DNA of 64,000 nt from Neopestalotiopsis rosae (lineage: Eukaryota; Ascomycota; Sordariomycetes; Amphisphaeriales; Sporocadaceae): assembly GCA_023078685.1 (NCBI GenBank), contig JALGAS010000001.1, positions 5,456,001 to 5,520,000 on the forward strand. Direction: 5' to 3'. Made by a program: the position numbers and the translations under genes. The notes beneath the pieces were generated by a model. It was not told the origin of the DNA. It ran no database searches and saw nothing but the letters and a program-made list of their open reading frames with translations. Below are positions 47,746 through 61,164 of the stretch, piece after piece (position 1 is the first letter of the stretch; each line of letters opens with the position of its first letter).

Positions 47746-48630
47746 CTTGTTGTATATGGTGAAATTTGGTTGCAAATGATGAAATTGCAAAGAGCGAGTA
47801 GAATGATTCCGCCGAACCGGTCAACGACTCGAGTGGAATATAGAAAAAACGAGGTCGAAAAGAGAGTATTTGCTCTCCGCTGGGGAGTGTTGATGCTTCA
47901 ATCTATCTTGAATGATTGAAAAGGGTTCAAGTCTGCATCCGGGGCGTGTCGTCGTCGATTAGGTATCGCGATCGAAGCCCAAATGTGGTGCAGGTCGTCG
48001 GTATTATGAATGAGGATCGATATCCTTTGACGTCGTGTCTCGTTCTTGGTTAGTCGGAAGATGTGACGTTTGGTCTATTGAGACTCTTTCTGTTTTGCCC
48101 TTTTCCAACACTGGCGGTAGAATGGAGCGACGAGAACAAAGAGCCAAGGTCGAACAATGTGGTGATGTTAGGTCTGGTGCCCAGGAATCCTCCTTGTTTG
48201 CTCTTCCTTGTCCTAGAAGTTTCGATGGACTAATGCCTTTGGTAATCAACACAACCACCGCTGATTTGCCTTCCTGAGTCGCGTGAGTCCAGGTGAGTCG
48301 ACGAGGGTTGAGGCGAAGTGTTGTCGAGCGGGTGCCGGGTAACGATTGACGACAGCACACGTCTTTGAGGCTGGTTTGTCAGGACTGTGGGTTTTAGTCG
48401 AGTACAGTCGGGTGAATGGGGAGGAGGGAATCAAAAGAACGCAGAAAAGAGAGACAGGTCAGATGAAATCAGACGAGGTAGGTAATGAATGAGTGGATGC
48501 CCGAAAAGAGCGAGGGGAGGGGACCTGGGATTGGGGTTGGTTTTGCTTGTCTGTCAGAGATGCAGCGAGGCCCGTGAAGGAAAGTCGGGAGGGAGGGAGA
48601 AGAGAGACAAGCAGGCGGACGGACAGGAGA

Positions 48631-48708
48631 TGGGTGTTGGATAGGGTGTGGGTGTGGGTGGTGTGGGTGTGGATGTGGTCCTGGGTGTGGTCCTTGGGTG
48701 TGGGTGAC
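48631..48708. repeat. GGGTGT-rich minisatellite
   Basis: Irregular tandem GGGTGT/GTGGGT units with interspersed TCCTG. Read on the minus strand it is a CACCC-rich tract about 0.9 kb upstream of the WSC gene, so it may lie in that gene's promoter. Confidence 0.75.
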
Positions 48709-51700
48709 TGGAGCGAGTTGAGGGATTGGATTGCTGCAAGAGGAGCAGGACCAGGAAGAGGAGATGGTCAGACCCGCTTTGCTGGTCCGGGCCCCCCCCG
48801 CTGCTAATCGAATGAGCAACCAGGGCATCCCCCCGAGCTTGAGTGGAGCCCTAGCACTTGTTTTTTGCACTGCAGCGCATTTTTTGGAGTGGATGGGACG
48901 GGCTTAGACGGGGCAATTCGCGTCTTCTACTAGGAGTGGTCTCAAGCAGGCGGAACTTCCCCCTCCAAAGCACCTAAAGTATTGTTATTACCAGCCAACT
49001 AATAACCTAACCACGCATACCTCGCGCCTCTTTCTGCTATCAACAAGCTCAGCAAGTACCATGTAGAGAGAGGAAAGAGAGAGAAAAACAAAAAAAAAGG
49101 CAAAATGGGCGCCCTGGGCAATTCCAACTCAGGTGCGGGTGGATCGCCTCTGGTCCCGGCAGCGGAGCGATGTGACTGGACAGCGCAGCGCAAGCGATGA
49201 CCCCTGGGAGATTACACCGGACCAGGATCGTCGCACACATCTCTTTTCTTCCCAGAGGCTCGGACACCACAACGGCTTTGTGCGCATACATATTTATCTC
49301 CTGGGGTCGTACTGACCACGGAAACCACATGAGCTGTAATATCAGTGTACGATGAGCCGGCGACACAGCCTTCCAGGCACAAGTGGTGATGGCCCCAACA
49401 TATCCGCTGAGCAACAACTTCTTATTAATCGGACGGGCTGGAAGGTCAGGGACAGGTCTCGTGGCACGGCATCATTACTAGCTTGAAGCACAGAGACCTG
49501 GAAGGGGGAAACGCAAACGCTTCATTCCCGTTGTGTAATGCTGGTTACTGCTTCAGGGCTGCTGCGGCTGCTGCTAAACTGTTCTGTATCTTTCTGGTAA
49601 CAGTATTAATGCTTTGCGTTATGTTACTTGTGCAAATTCATGGATGCTGTGAGGAAACACATGTGCGGGCTCCCGTCCCTACATAATAGCTAATCCATAA
49701 TCAATTGATGCTAATGTAAGGGCTACGTACCACTTTCAGGCACCGTGGCACGCTACGCCCGATGCCTACAGCTCGTGTTTACTGCTTTTGGCCTCGTCCC
49801 TTGCAGTAGTGGACAGCCACTTTTGCCATTCCTGGTCTAGCCAATCTTACAGACACCTCCAATGAGAGATTGAACTGCCGCTGGACGCGCTCCCATGGCG
49901 CCGTCTCATTGGCAAAATGCGCCCCGGTTTGGGGGTGAATGGAGTGGAAATAGCGACAGGCACATGCACCTACTGATATTTGCATCAATTTCCTCCTAGC
50001 AGCAACCACCCCCCGACACAAATTTTGTGAACAAAAAAGGGCTGATCTCTTTTTGTTTCGCCGCGGGATTTGTCGTCTGCATAACCAGGGCACAAGCCCA
50101 TGAAGATCGCCCGGGACCACTTGCTTGAACCAGCCAAGGGACATTACGGGGGGTGCCTGACCACATGGCCCAAACCGAGGTGGATGCACAATTGCTTGTG
50201 TGGGCGAAATTATTCTCTTTGGCACAAGGTCAGCAGCCAGCAGCCTGTTTGGCTGTGGAAGGGTCGCTCAAAGCACTGTACGCACCTCGGCATCTGTACT
50301 GTCTTGTGAAGAAGGCATCAGTGGTCTGTAGATCCCTCGCGAGACAAGCCGCTACCGACCAATGCTACAGATAATGACAAAAGCAAAGCCTACTGCGTAT
50401 GGCAGCGATCGCTGTTTTACGAGTCTGGAGTCTACTTTTCGCTGGCCAGGAGACTCGACCAGCCGGATATCGCAGTTTCAACGCCTAGACTGCCCAAGCA
50501 TGGCCAAGCTGGCGCCAGGCGCCAGGTTCATCGATCACGATTCTATTTGCTCGGCAGTGCGGCAAGTCACTGTGCAGGTACTCGTGGACTTGACATTTGT
50601 AGCTGTAGCAGGTAGCATTCCCGTCGACCAGCATGTTTATCAGCGGCAGCAGCCTGTCAAACCTGTACTCGAAACTCTCAACATCGGAGTAGCCTTCATC
50701 AAACGCAGGCTGAAAGAAAAGAAGAACTGTTCTCTTTCTTTTGACAAATTAAATAAATGAGACGAACTGTGGTGCAAATACTCAGCTGAATCAACTGCCG
50801 TTGTGGTCGTGACTCGTTGTTTGGTATCATCTTGAGACAGCATCTGCTATTTGTGGCATGTCGTACATAGTACGTAGCACAGTGAGAAGGGGGGAAATGA
50901 CACGATCTGTGTTACGGTGGTTGCACAAAACCTGCTACAACAATGAGATCTTTGCACAAAACACGTGAGAGGGATTACATGGTATTTACAATGACTGTAC
51001 GATATATGGTCTGTATGGTATGTATACGTAACTACTTGCCATAATGACAATGGATACCTGCCACATTGTCGCAACTACTGTTATGGTCAACCTTCAAATG
51101 TCGTCAGCTTCCTTTCCACAAATGGCTGATTCTGGAATGGCTGCTTGGGCACCGAGGGGGGCGCCACCATAAAAAATCCCCAGGGCCTTGTTTGATGTAC
51201 GCACACAATTTCCTCCCGCGGAAGGCCAGTCCGCAGCTGGCAAGGCCTAGTAAGCACCGTGATTGACATTGATGAGACCTAGAGTGCACGCACTCAATTG
51301 CAGACGGGAGACCAGCTTGCCAAGCCCAGTTTTGAAACAAAGAAACACACCGTCCAACCCTGCCGTGTGCCGGGGCATGGCATATGATATCTATCTCGTC
51401 CCAGTAAAGGAGTCCACCGCCAGACCGATTCGGGCTTGGATGGCAACTCGGTATTGTATGGGAAATGTGAATGGCTTCAAGAAACGCTTTCTTGTGTTTT
51501 GTCTCTTGGCGGCTGCCGAGCGGTTATTTGCCATGTTTGACCTGTTATTGTCCATGATGGGTCTGCAGACTCCCATCAAGCCAACAAATGACACCACCAA
51601 CTCTGTATACGAGATGATGTCCGTCGGAAATGTCTTTTGTACTACATACACCCCAACCATTACTCCCTTTTTCTTGTTTATTTTTATCTCGCTCGTCCTC

Positions 51701-53114
51701 CTTCTCCCCTCGAGAATATCTGGCGGTCTTCCAGCTCACTCGTATTTTTGTAGATAAAACCAGCGACGCTCGTTCTACAACCGGCATATGCGGCTTTTTG
51801 AGATTGGGCCAGGGAAGCATTTTCTCTGCGGGTTGCCCGGCTATATGACCATATCTCCCAAAGTACCCGCGTCTGTGACAGCCAGCAAAGATAGCATCGA
51901 AGCGGTTCGAAAATGGCTACGGACTAGTTCCCCAGGTGCCGCGGATCGCCCTGGCGACGGCTATAGCTTGACAAGCTACTGGCTGTGTAAGATGTATGAT
52001 GCACTCTACTATGTATCATGTCTACTAGTCAAAGACAGCATCTATGTAATACACATCCTGCATGCATCTATTGCAGACGACACAACAGTGACAATGCGAG
52101 CGCCTGGTGAATTTGACTTCCGAGGTCCGCACCGTAGTTTCGGTGACAACAAGGATTTCTCCGCCGGCGCCATTGGACCGTGAACGCCGACAAACACTTG
52201 AATGCAACGCAGGTCTCGGCATTTGGTGTGGAAAGGGATCGTTTCTTTTCCTATTTTCGAGCTTTTTCGTGTTATTAATTGCCCAGGACAATAAACCTTC
52301 CAGCTTGCTGCTTTTCTCCTCCTGTCACGCAGCAGCGATTGACGTACGCGGACCACTTGCAAGGCTACATAGAGTTGCACAGCCTCAAGCCGCGTCGTTT
52401 GTTCTACCCTGGAGTGTCTCGACTGCTCCCTTGGACTTGGTCTTGGGTCTTGGGTCTTAGGGGGTTGCTGCAGCTGCATTAATCTAAATAAGCACGCACC
52501 CAGAGCACCCAAGCACCCCCTCCATCGTTGCTATGTGCTGGCAGAGCTGGGCCATATATCCGTCACGGGCTAAACATGTACGTACACACACTACCAACAC
52601 ACTACCAGTAGACATACCAGTGACTAGAATAAATTTAAACTGGATCTCGTAATCGGGAAACAATAAAACACGAGCTGGCCAAGAAGCTTCCCAAGACGGG
52701 CGTGCCCCTCCATTGGCATTATACTATGTAGTAGGGGAGAATATAAGAAATTTGATGCTCTTTTTGCCATGGATGGTTGAAAAGGGCATGTGCTCTGACT
52801 CTACGGAATACTGGGCAAACTGAATTTCGCGATACTGTACCCAGTACCCAGGCTTTTTTTATTCGTCGATCATTCAGGCGACTCGTGGGTAGTGGATCGC
52901 TGACGACTGAATTTAATGGATATGGAACCCCAGGCCATTCCCATCTCGCTGTATCCGTAAAATGGAGTGCAGTAATGCACACATTGCCCGCCAGCCCGTC
53001 CAACGCTAAACTGGTGCACCCGGCGGCGGGGTCTCAATCCATACCTGTCTGTATTTGGGGGGAGGAAGGAAAGGGAAACATGAAAAGACTTTGTAGTAGT
53101 ATTCCCGAAATCAT

Positions 53115-53142
53115 CGTCGTCGTCAAAGTCGTCGTCGTTGGT
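53115..53142. repeat. GTC trinucleotide microsatellite
   Basis: CATCGTCGTCGTC, then AAA, then GTCGTCGTCGTTG. It is an imperfect (GTC)n tract in the gene-free block. On the minus strand it would encode an Asp run, but that frame is closed by a stop immediately upstream and has no start codon. Confidence 0.7.
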
Positions 53143-55496
53143 TCAAAGCCCCCCGTCCCGAGCCCCAGCTCAAGCAGATGTTACTAAAGTCGTACGACTA
53201 GGACTAGAAAGAATAGGATAAGCAGCAAAAATAACAACGAATATGACCACGATCTAACTTGACCGACAATCGCAGTCTTTTGTTTCGATGATCGATCCTC
53301 TTGCATGACCCCCCCAGCCTATACTCCTTTTGTTTGTCCTCTCGCTGAATTTACGCAAGCAAATCTCACGGTCTAGACCCGAGTCTCTCGGCTAGGAGGG
53401 CCCAACGACATTCGCAGTACCATAGTAATTAAGATGTTAGTGTAGAAAAGGTCCAACCTAAAATCCTTCGAGGCGTGGCATGCGTCGATTTGCTTGCTTC
53501 AATCATTACCTTTCCTGGTCGATACGGATCATTGTAATCATGATCCGAGTGGGAATTTGCGGCTCCAAATCACAGCTCTGCTCCCCCCGTACATAGTACT
53601 GTATACTAGCTAGGCCACGTCCCAAGCAAAGGGACCGTGAGATACCGTACGAGTCTTGGTAATTCCAGTTCCAACGCTTCTCTCCCGCGTAAAATCACGG
53701 ATTCTAGAACCTTTGTTTCCAGAATGTACAGTATGAACCACTTCCGTCTGTATCTGGAACTCTTCCAACTGCCATCCGAAAGCTTTCCAGTGGCTGACAG
53801 GCAACTAAAAACCCACACACGTCAAAGGGGGACCCCCAGATCTTGGCAAAAGGGCTGTGGACTACCTACTATGCACTACTGTATACTACGCGGTAGACCC
53901 GGCATAGCACACCACCCAGAGAGGGCCAATAACGTGCGTACCTGTATTTTACTGCAGCGACCCTACTAGGTAAAAAAAGTTAGTGCTGCGTAGTAGTGTG
54001 AGTACGATAGCAGCTTGAGCAGCTCCGCCTGCAAGCTGCAAGCCAGCAGCTGCAGCTCGAGCGCCCGGCGCGCCGTTTCCCGGGTCGAAATTGCGAGGCT
54101 TGCACCAGGAGTTAGACGGCGTAATCGTCTTTCTTTTGTTTCTTGTCGCTTCCTTGTACAAAGAGAACGACTGTGCGTTCGGGAAAATGGTCCTCCATAC
54201 CAAAAGAACTGCTCAGCATTACTGAAGAAAGTGATGAAGACCCTCTCGTCCCATGTATAACTCAAGTTGACATGATAACGGCTAATCGGAAATAACAAAG
54301 AGCTCTGTAAACCGCAATGGAACTTCAAGATGAGCTTGGACGTATTGAATCTACTACAGTACCACGGGATGCGCAAACGCGGCTTCAAGGGCTGCGTGTT
54401 GTTTCGGAAATTGTACTACGTATGTCGAAATCGCAACAAGTGGATATAGAAAGCCCGTCCGCCAGGTACGCCAACAGGGCCCGCAATGAGTCTCGAAAGG
54501 AAGAAAGAAAAACAGTCAGCGAAGCCTCATTCAGACCAGGGTCGGGGGCGGATCCAAAACGTCTGCTATTCTAGTCTTCTGGATGTTCTTTCTTTTTTAA
54601 AGATTCGTCTTGATACGTTCACTGCCAAATACGCAGTAAAAAATTTTTTTGGCTATTTGCATGGAGCTCGTTAAAAAAACGCCGACATAAACTCCACATA
54701 ACCAGGTTCATCAATTGTTCCCTAGCCCACCGGTTCGTTGGGTTGCCATTCGGAAGGGGCTGGGCTGAGAAAGGGGGCGAAAAAATAGAATGAAGAGAAA
54801 AACTTTATTCGCAAAGATCTCCATTTCGGCTCATGCTTGGCTCATTGTCAAAACGTGGTTGATGCCCGTTTGTGCCGTCCTTGCAACTGATAGGCTCTGC
54901 CAGATTTTGATCTCTTTCATGCCTCTTATTTTCCCTCTTCCTGCTTGATCCCGCCTTACTTACATGTACATATGGCCTCGTCCGTGCAGATAATAGGGGT
55001 CCTGTTTGTTGTTTGGATTTTCACAAATGGCCGAACGCTGCCGCCGCCGCCCTGCGGAAGCCTAAATAAGTGATGTTAGCTTGATAGTAAGCATCGTCAG
55101 TGATCTTCCCATTCCCGTGTCTGGGGAGTCCCGACTTGCGTAAAAAGCTGGAGCCCATTCATGCATGAACGCCTGTCATAAACAAAAAACTTCCGAAGTC
55201 GTTCGACTTCTAATAGCACGTCCGTTGTCAAAGTTCATGCCGCCATCCATAGGGCATAGCGGGCGAGCCGAACAGGTCCAGCATGAAATGTACCCGCCCA
55301 GAAATAGTAATCGCATCGAAGAATAGCATGGCAATTTGCATGACGATCCCAACTTTCGCCGCAATGTTAAATCGAATTTGAGTGAATGGGGGCATTGAAT
55401 GATATCTTGTTGAAAGCATATAGCCTTCTCAACAAGATGGAGTTTAATTCAAAGAAGCCGAAAGACCATAACAGTTCCCATTCTACCTACCCTTGG

Positions 55497-56418
55497 CTAC
55501 AAATTCTTCACGGGCGCATCACCCTGCGCGTCCCCACGCCCGTACTCGCGCCGCGGCTCTTTCCCGGCGTCCCGGTCCGCCTCAAAGGCCGCGACCTCCG
55601 GGCTGTCCATGTGCTTGGTCACGCTGTCCGCCTGCCACTTTTTGAACGTCGCGCCCAGCCCCTCGTTGGAGTAGTCCTTGTCGTTGGCCTGGTCCTTGTG
55701 GTACTTGACCCGGATAAAGTCCGAGTCGACCGTCGCCGGGTCCAGCGACAGGCTCACAAGCGCGTTGATCACGGCCGTCTTGGGTATGATCTTGAATGTC
55801 CACTCCTGTTGTGTGGCACCCCCGCCGCCGCGGGATGATGTGTTAGTGCCCCAGTAAATAAGAGAATCGAGACCCCTCCCTCCAAAATAGATGAAGAAAA
55901 ATTCTTGTCGTTCAGGGTAGCGCAAACAGGATAAAGAGAGACGGCATGACCGCATATGTGTGGGGCAAGAATGGGGACAAGATGGAGGATCCTCGAGGAC
56001 CTAAACAAGATACAAGACGTGAACTGACCTCTTCATGCCGGAACTGAATCAAGTCGCGGTCGTTGGTGACGACCTGGTACCCATGGCTCTTGGCGCTCTT
56101 GAACAATTTGGGCAGTGCAAACCATTGGCCTGCCATCTTGTACCGATCGTTGGCGTAGACAAACTGGTCATTGTATACGCAATCGGGTGTATAGCGCTTG
56201 ACTCGCTCGACCGTTGGCTTCATCTCGTATAGCGCAATGATATCGTCTACCAGAGCCTGTCGCGCCGGCGACAGGGGCAGTGATTTGGACGGGTCTGGTG
56301 TATAGTCGCCGCTCGGATGTGTCTGTCTGATTTCAAAGTGTTCGCCCGGAAGCGACGCGTCCGTGGGAAAGTTGGTCTTGCCGCTGTCGGCGGCCGAAGT
56401 TGCGGTCGTGGTCGTCAT
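55497..56418 (-). CDS. NTF2/SnoaL-like conserved fungal protein
   Basis: Two exons on the minus strand: 56029-56418 and 55497-55805 (232 aa). The 223-bp intron is phase 0; its donor GTCAGT is weaker than most here, its acceptor is ACAACAG. ATG 56418 opens a Thr-rich MTTTTATS leader. After a Pro/Ser linker, ARQALVDDIIALYEMKPTVE, RYTPDCVYNDQFVYANDR and a GQWFALPKLF segment resemble the helix-then-strand cone of NTF2/SnoaL-like folds. The second exon gives EWTFKIIPKTAVINALVSLSLD strands, then a charged C-terminus with TFKKWQADSV. It is probably cytosolic. The fold assignment is inference from pattern; catalytic role and ligand are unknown. It starts a run of minus-strand genes to the right edge. 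Confidence 0.8.
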
Positions 56419-57808
56419 CCTAGAGGGTGGGATAAATGGGTGCTGGTGCGTGAATCTTCTTGTTACTTGCAATCTTGTCACTGCCACGGGTGAGTAACTC
56501 GGCTCGATAATATGTGATACTGATATTTGTTGGACCGAACGTAATCTCAAGCACATGGCAGTATATTCGATATTATGCTAAATATATCGTCATTGTAGCG
56601 ACGGTAGCCGTAGCGGACGGCAATGGTATCGATCTTATAACAGCGCACATGGCGCTACCCGAAATGTCGTCCAAATCGTCATGATGTTGTGTCTCGCGCA
56701 AGGAAATTCTCCAAAGTCCGAGAGCGAATCACAATGGCTTTCGCAAGAGACATTGGAGTGACTGAGGGCTGAATTCCGACTATGGTGATTCATAGAAGAG
56801 TGCCAGGTACACTCACATGCGGAGGAATAGACGTCATTGTTTAACCGTTGGGGGAGCGGCATAGCTCGCTCGCGGGAAGCACCCTTATGTAAGCCGCTTC
56901 AACTAGATGACCACAAGTACAGGAGTTGGCATTGAGGGGGCAATTCGGGCTACAATGCCACTGACAGACAGTGTTTCTCAGCATCCATGTGTATGATTTT
57001 GACAAGAAGTATAGTGCTAGATATATTTGTGTGATCCGCCATTCAGATTATATCTCGCAGTTGAACTTCCTGGACATGAATCATAAATAAATTGAAACTT
57101 ATTATGAACTTCTTCCTATGTGTATTATATGCGATTGGAGTAGACCAATCTAGGTATATGTTGTTTATGGTCATGTTAATGGTGAAGTTGATTATGGTAT
57201 TATAGATACACATGATATCTTCGTCGATTTGGAATAGTAAAGGAGAGGACAAGCCGACCAGGAAAACAACTCCTCTTGTGCGAATATGGTTGCCCCAACG
57301 CGTGGACTCTTAAGTCCAATTGGCATTGTACAGTGTGAACAGAAATTCTGCCTCAGTTGCCTTCGAAGCCTGTACATATTAGTCTGACACATATAATGAA
57401 TATGAATATACACACCAATAAAGTTTTCCGAGTGAGAAAATGCTTGGACGAGCAATCTTATTTGCTGTGGTCGATAGTGAGTCTTGATCAATAAATATTT
57501 GATACGCCAGTCTCAATCTTGGACGAAGCGAGACAGAAGACATTACAATGCTGTGCAGACTACTAGCTGACTTGCTTCAGACACTATTTAGAATGTTCAA
57601 GCGTTGTCTGGATTTAAAGGTCTAATCTAAATGCCGAGACATCCTGTGGCTTGAAAGGAGCAACAAAAAACATCAACGACATTGATCTATCACTTCAACA
57701 TTTGACTAGTCAAGAAGAATGCAAGTAAAAGGTAATAGATAACACATGGTAGGATTTAGCGGAATAATTTATTCATTTAGATCTTTTCATAAAAAACTAG
57801 AAAACGTT
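56419..57808. other. Intergenic with an AT-rich stretch
   Basis: About 1.4 kb. The part from about 57000 to 57240 is conspicuously AT-rich with many TTATG/TATAT strings, unlike flanking DNA. Small open frames there are Ile/Asn/Thr-rich and look random. It holds the 3' region of the P450 gene and the promoter of the NTF2-like gene. Confidence 0.45.
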
Positions 57809-59421
57809 TTACAAAGGCACATCAAGATTGATCTCCTCCTTTCGCCGCCTAAATTCCACCTTTCCAGTCGTGCTGCAGCCAATGGTGGACTCAAAAGTCA
57901 TCTCCTGGGGCCGCGTCTCGCCGGGGACGAGGCGCCAGTCGTACTTGAGCAGCATGTGGCAGAGGGCAATCTTGACCTCGTTGGCGGCGAAGAAGCGGCC
58001 GGGGCAGGCGTGCTGGCCGTGGCCAAAGAGCATGTGCTCCGGGTTGGTCGTGACAAACTGCCAGGCGTTCTCGCTCCCGGGCTTCTCGCGCAGGCGGAGG
58101 AAGCGCCTGGCGTCGAACTCGTCGGGGGAGGCGTACACCTCGGGGTCCATGAAGTTGGTCATGACGTTGATGCGGCTGCCGCGCGGCAGCACGGTGCCGT
58201 CCGACAGCGTGACCTCCTCCTCGACGAACCGGTTCATGGACGTGGCGGCCATGGGCCGCACGCGCTGGCTCTCCTTGAGGAAGCTGTCCATGAGCCGGAG
58301 CTTGTAGAGGCTCGTCTTGGCCCAGCCATGCTCGCCCACGACCTCGATGATTTCTTTGCGCAGGTCCTCGATAAACTCGGGGTGCTCGCACAGGTCAAAG
58401 ACGGCCTGCGTCGTGGTCTCGGTGGTCGTGTGGATCGCGGCCAGGGTGAGCGACAGCTGAGCGCTGACGTAGTCGACGCGGCGGCCCCGGGAGACCTCGT
58501 GGATCCAGCCGATGGCGTCGGCCGTCTTCTTGGGCTTCTCGCCGCGCGCCAACGCCTCGTCGACAATCCTGACTCGTCGCTCGACCTCGGGATCAATAAT
58601 CTTGTGCGCGTCTGCCACGGCCCGTCGGCAGGAGCGGCACTGCGGAATCAGCCAGTAGGCAAAGGGGCGCAGAATGCTGGGAACCAATCTCAGCAGGAAG
58701 GATGCCGTGAAGCCGTCGACGGTATAGTTCTTGGCAATCTCGAGCCATCTCTCATGCCTGGCCAAGTCCTTGCCGAGGAAGACGCGAGAAGAAAGACGGG
58801 CGACAAGATGGAGGATTGTGTCCTTGAGAACCAGAGACTTCCACTCTTCGCTCTCGCCGTAAATGTCATGGAGCGAGTCGGTTGTCTCATTGACCAGATC
58901 GTCGGTAATCAAGCCCAGCGACTGCGTGAGCTTGACCCGAACGGTCTCTTGGATGAGAGTGTCATCCTTCAAGCCCTGGGCAAAGGGCTCGAAACCTGGG
59001 TAGTTGGTAAAGAAATCCTTGGAGAAGGCCTTGTTGAAGTTCAGGTGAGGGTTGTTGCGAAGCTCATCGGCGAACTTGTTGGGAAGGACGATCTTGGGAC
59101 CAGTTCCGCTCATGACCTGGAAGGCGCCAGAGTACTAGTTATTCTTTGTGAGTTCGCTTGGTCCGTGAATAGTATCATGCCGCATTTTGTTCATACCTTC
59201 TTGACACCCTCAGCCACGAGCTGCCTCCCGTGAAACAGCCAACTCTTCTTTGGACCTTTGCCCTCCACGGTAGCCAGGGGGAAACCCGCCAGCGGCCTCT
59301 CTTGGGACAGATAAGAGTATACTATGCCAATGAGCACTGTGGCGACAACGCCCACAATAGACAATGGGAGGCCCTCTGGGAGGGCATCGCGCAGAACGTC
59401 CAAGCCGGCAGAGATCGACAT
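57809..59421 (-). CDS. Cytochrome P450 monooxygenase (ent-kaurene-oxidase-like clade)
   Basis: Two exons on the minus strand: 59197-59421 and 57809-59134 (516 aa); the 62-bp intron (GTATGA...ACTAG) is phase 0. An N-terminal membrane anchor lies at residues about 17-38 (LPLSIVGVVATVLIGIVYSYL). The second exon opens YSGAFQVMSGTGPKIVLPNKF. The I-helix motif is AAIHTTTETT, the ExxR is in FLKESQRVRP, a PERF-like DARRFLRLR follows, and the heme loop is FGHGQHACPGRFF with Cys about 452. The AIHTT I-helix and SGTGPKIVLP start are features I associate with CYP68/CYP503-type fungal P450s (ent-kaurene oxidase and relatives). It is probably an ER-anchored enzyme of secondary metabolism; the substrate is unknown. 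A TATA-like element lies at 59514-59520. No terpene or polyketide synthase is in view. Confidence 0.92.
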
Positions 59422-61164
59422 GTTGAAAATGTTGAATTTAGCAAAGCCTGTGTAGGGCTATGATGATCTTTGTCCGAGAGCGACCAGGAAAAGCCATCAT
59501 GTAGTAGGGAAGGCTTTATAGCAGCCTATTATATTGTCGTCAGAACTACCTAATAAGACCCTGGGAATTTCCAGGCCTACATGTGGATAAAGGACCGGCC
59601 GCCGGCAGACCACCGAGACGGCCTGTGTGTGCTGAAGGAAGCTGATCTACCGCTAGGGGAACCTTGGAAGATTAATTCCAGTGTTTAGCGCTCTCAGAAC
59701 CTCTTCCACCACCAGATTTAGCACGACTTGACCATCACCTAGTATGGGCAAACTACTCCAAATCCGGTGGTGGTGGCCGCTGCTGAGAAAAGGGCGATAA
59801 CACCTTGGCAGATTTGTTGCTCCATACCATGGTGATAAATGGACGAATCACGACTCAGCTATAGTTACGAATACGATCGTATCCCCCCCCATGCGAGCAC
59901 AATCTTTGCAAAAAAGAGGGCACGGCCCAACCAGGAAGAGCCTGTCAGAGATGCATTAAACGCATTGTCATTTGCCGGGCCCATATCAAACTGACGTTAA
60001 TTAGAGATATTTAGTGCATCCAAGTGCCCCTTTCAGGTCGGCAAGCGAGGCATCAATCTGCAAGAAATACTCTGACAATTCCGGCGTCAGCGTCCAATAG
60101 GAGTTTTGTTATTTACTATCCAGCTGCAGTATCCTATGCAGGCAAGTAGCGGGCCAAGAAATCGAGATCTTCAGCCACCCGATTCTTGCCCATAAGTTGC
60201 TGTGCCTCTTTGATAATCGTCCTTTTGTCACCAATTGAAACGCGCCGTCGCGACTATACACAAAGGGCTGACTGACGGCTGCCAAGACCATATTCACAGA
60301 ATAGCGATTTACGGATTACCCAGGAGGATTAGAAGGAATGAGATAATCTTCTTCGCTTCACACCTTTGGTAGATCAATTTCTCGTTTTTTCCCGTGTGCA
60401 TTAATTAGTCGCGACTGGTATTGCGGCTACGGACTGCCGAATACGTCACGGCCTCGCATTCGGTGGTTGTCAGACGGCGCGATCCTGTGCGAGCCGTATT
60501 CGTAATCGCTCGGTCCTCCTGCTCCCGAACGAACTGCACAATTACGACCGGGCATCCTGCGGCAGGACAATGTCAATATGTTTTGGGTACGGAACATATA
60601 ACGGAGTATATATGCATACCGAGAGACCGAAAGTACGTGCCCGAGTACCCTCTTGTTCTTAAAGCGAGACCGATGCCATCACGATCATACATCATGTCGT
60701 GAAAGATCTACAACCTGATTCGAGCTTTCGGGAAACCTTGTACGCAAGGCGATATGGAAAGAAAATTCCATGCATCGTATAGGACTACGGAGATGCACTG
60801 CGAAATCCTTTCGACAAATAACACAGCCGCAAAAGCAACCAAAAGCGAATCCGCATCTCCAACGCATCCCCTCTTTTTGAGGCACTGCCAGCTCCATGGT
60901 ACATGCGTTCACGAGTCACGACTGTTCTCATGCATATCGATGGACTTTCGTGTGCGCGTAGATAATCATGCGGACCGGTACTCGCAGAGGCAGTCGACCT
61001 GCCAATTACAGCACTCATTGAGGATAACAGCCAGTGTTCCAAGTTTCTACTCCTTTCTCGGCCGACGTCAGCGAATGGCCACATTGCCATCAGTGTAGCT
61101 CCGTGTCAGCCTTCGTCACTGTTATGGTTACAGATTGCCTTAGACAAGCCACCGACCTTTTCCC
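59422..61164. other. Intergenic, P450 promoter and upstream DNA
   Basis: About 1.7 kb. A TATAAAG box on the minus strand at 59514-59520 lies about 95 bp before the P450 ATG. The part at 60420-60620 contains several CGG/CCG triplets, as in Zn2Cys6-type binding sites, but no defined pair was established. No gene was recognised. Confidence 0.4.

Larger units (their letters stand above)
47746..55496. other. 7.7-kb gene-free block
   Basis: This is the largest block without a supportable gene. The first 1.3 kb are probably the leader and promoter of the WSC gene. A GT-rich minisatellite lies at 48631-48708 and a GTC trinucleotide run at 53115-53142. Several open frames of 100-164 codons exist (for example 51263-51757 plus), but they lack signals, family motifs or consistent splice partners. 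I see no RNA gene. Non-coding RNA or decayed transposon DNA is possible. Confidence 0.45.

Noticed and set aside
51263..51757. 164-codon open frame with hydrophobic stretches
   Set aside because: No family motif, no clear promoter or start context, and no splice partner; composition is consistent with chance in mid-GC DNA.
54000..54120. Possible tRNA-like string (GCCGTCTAACTC... on the minus strand)
   Set aside because: No matching acceptor or T-arm (GTTCGANNC) could be paired; no cloverleaf.
57746..59233. 495-codon plus-strand open frame over the P450
   Set aside because: Antisense shadow of the GC3-rich P450 coding strand, which has all family motifs; the antisense product has no recognisable domain.
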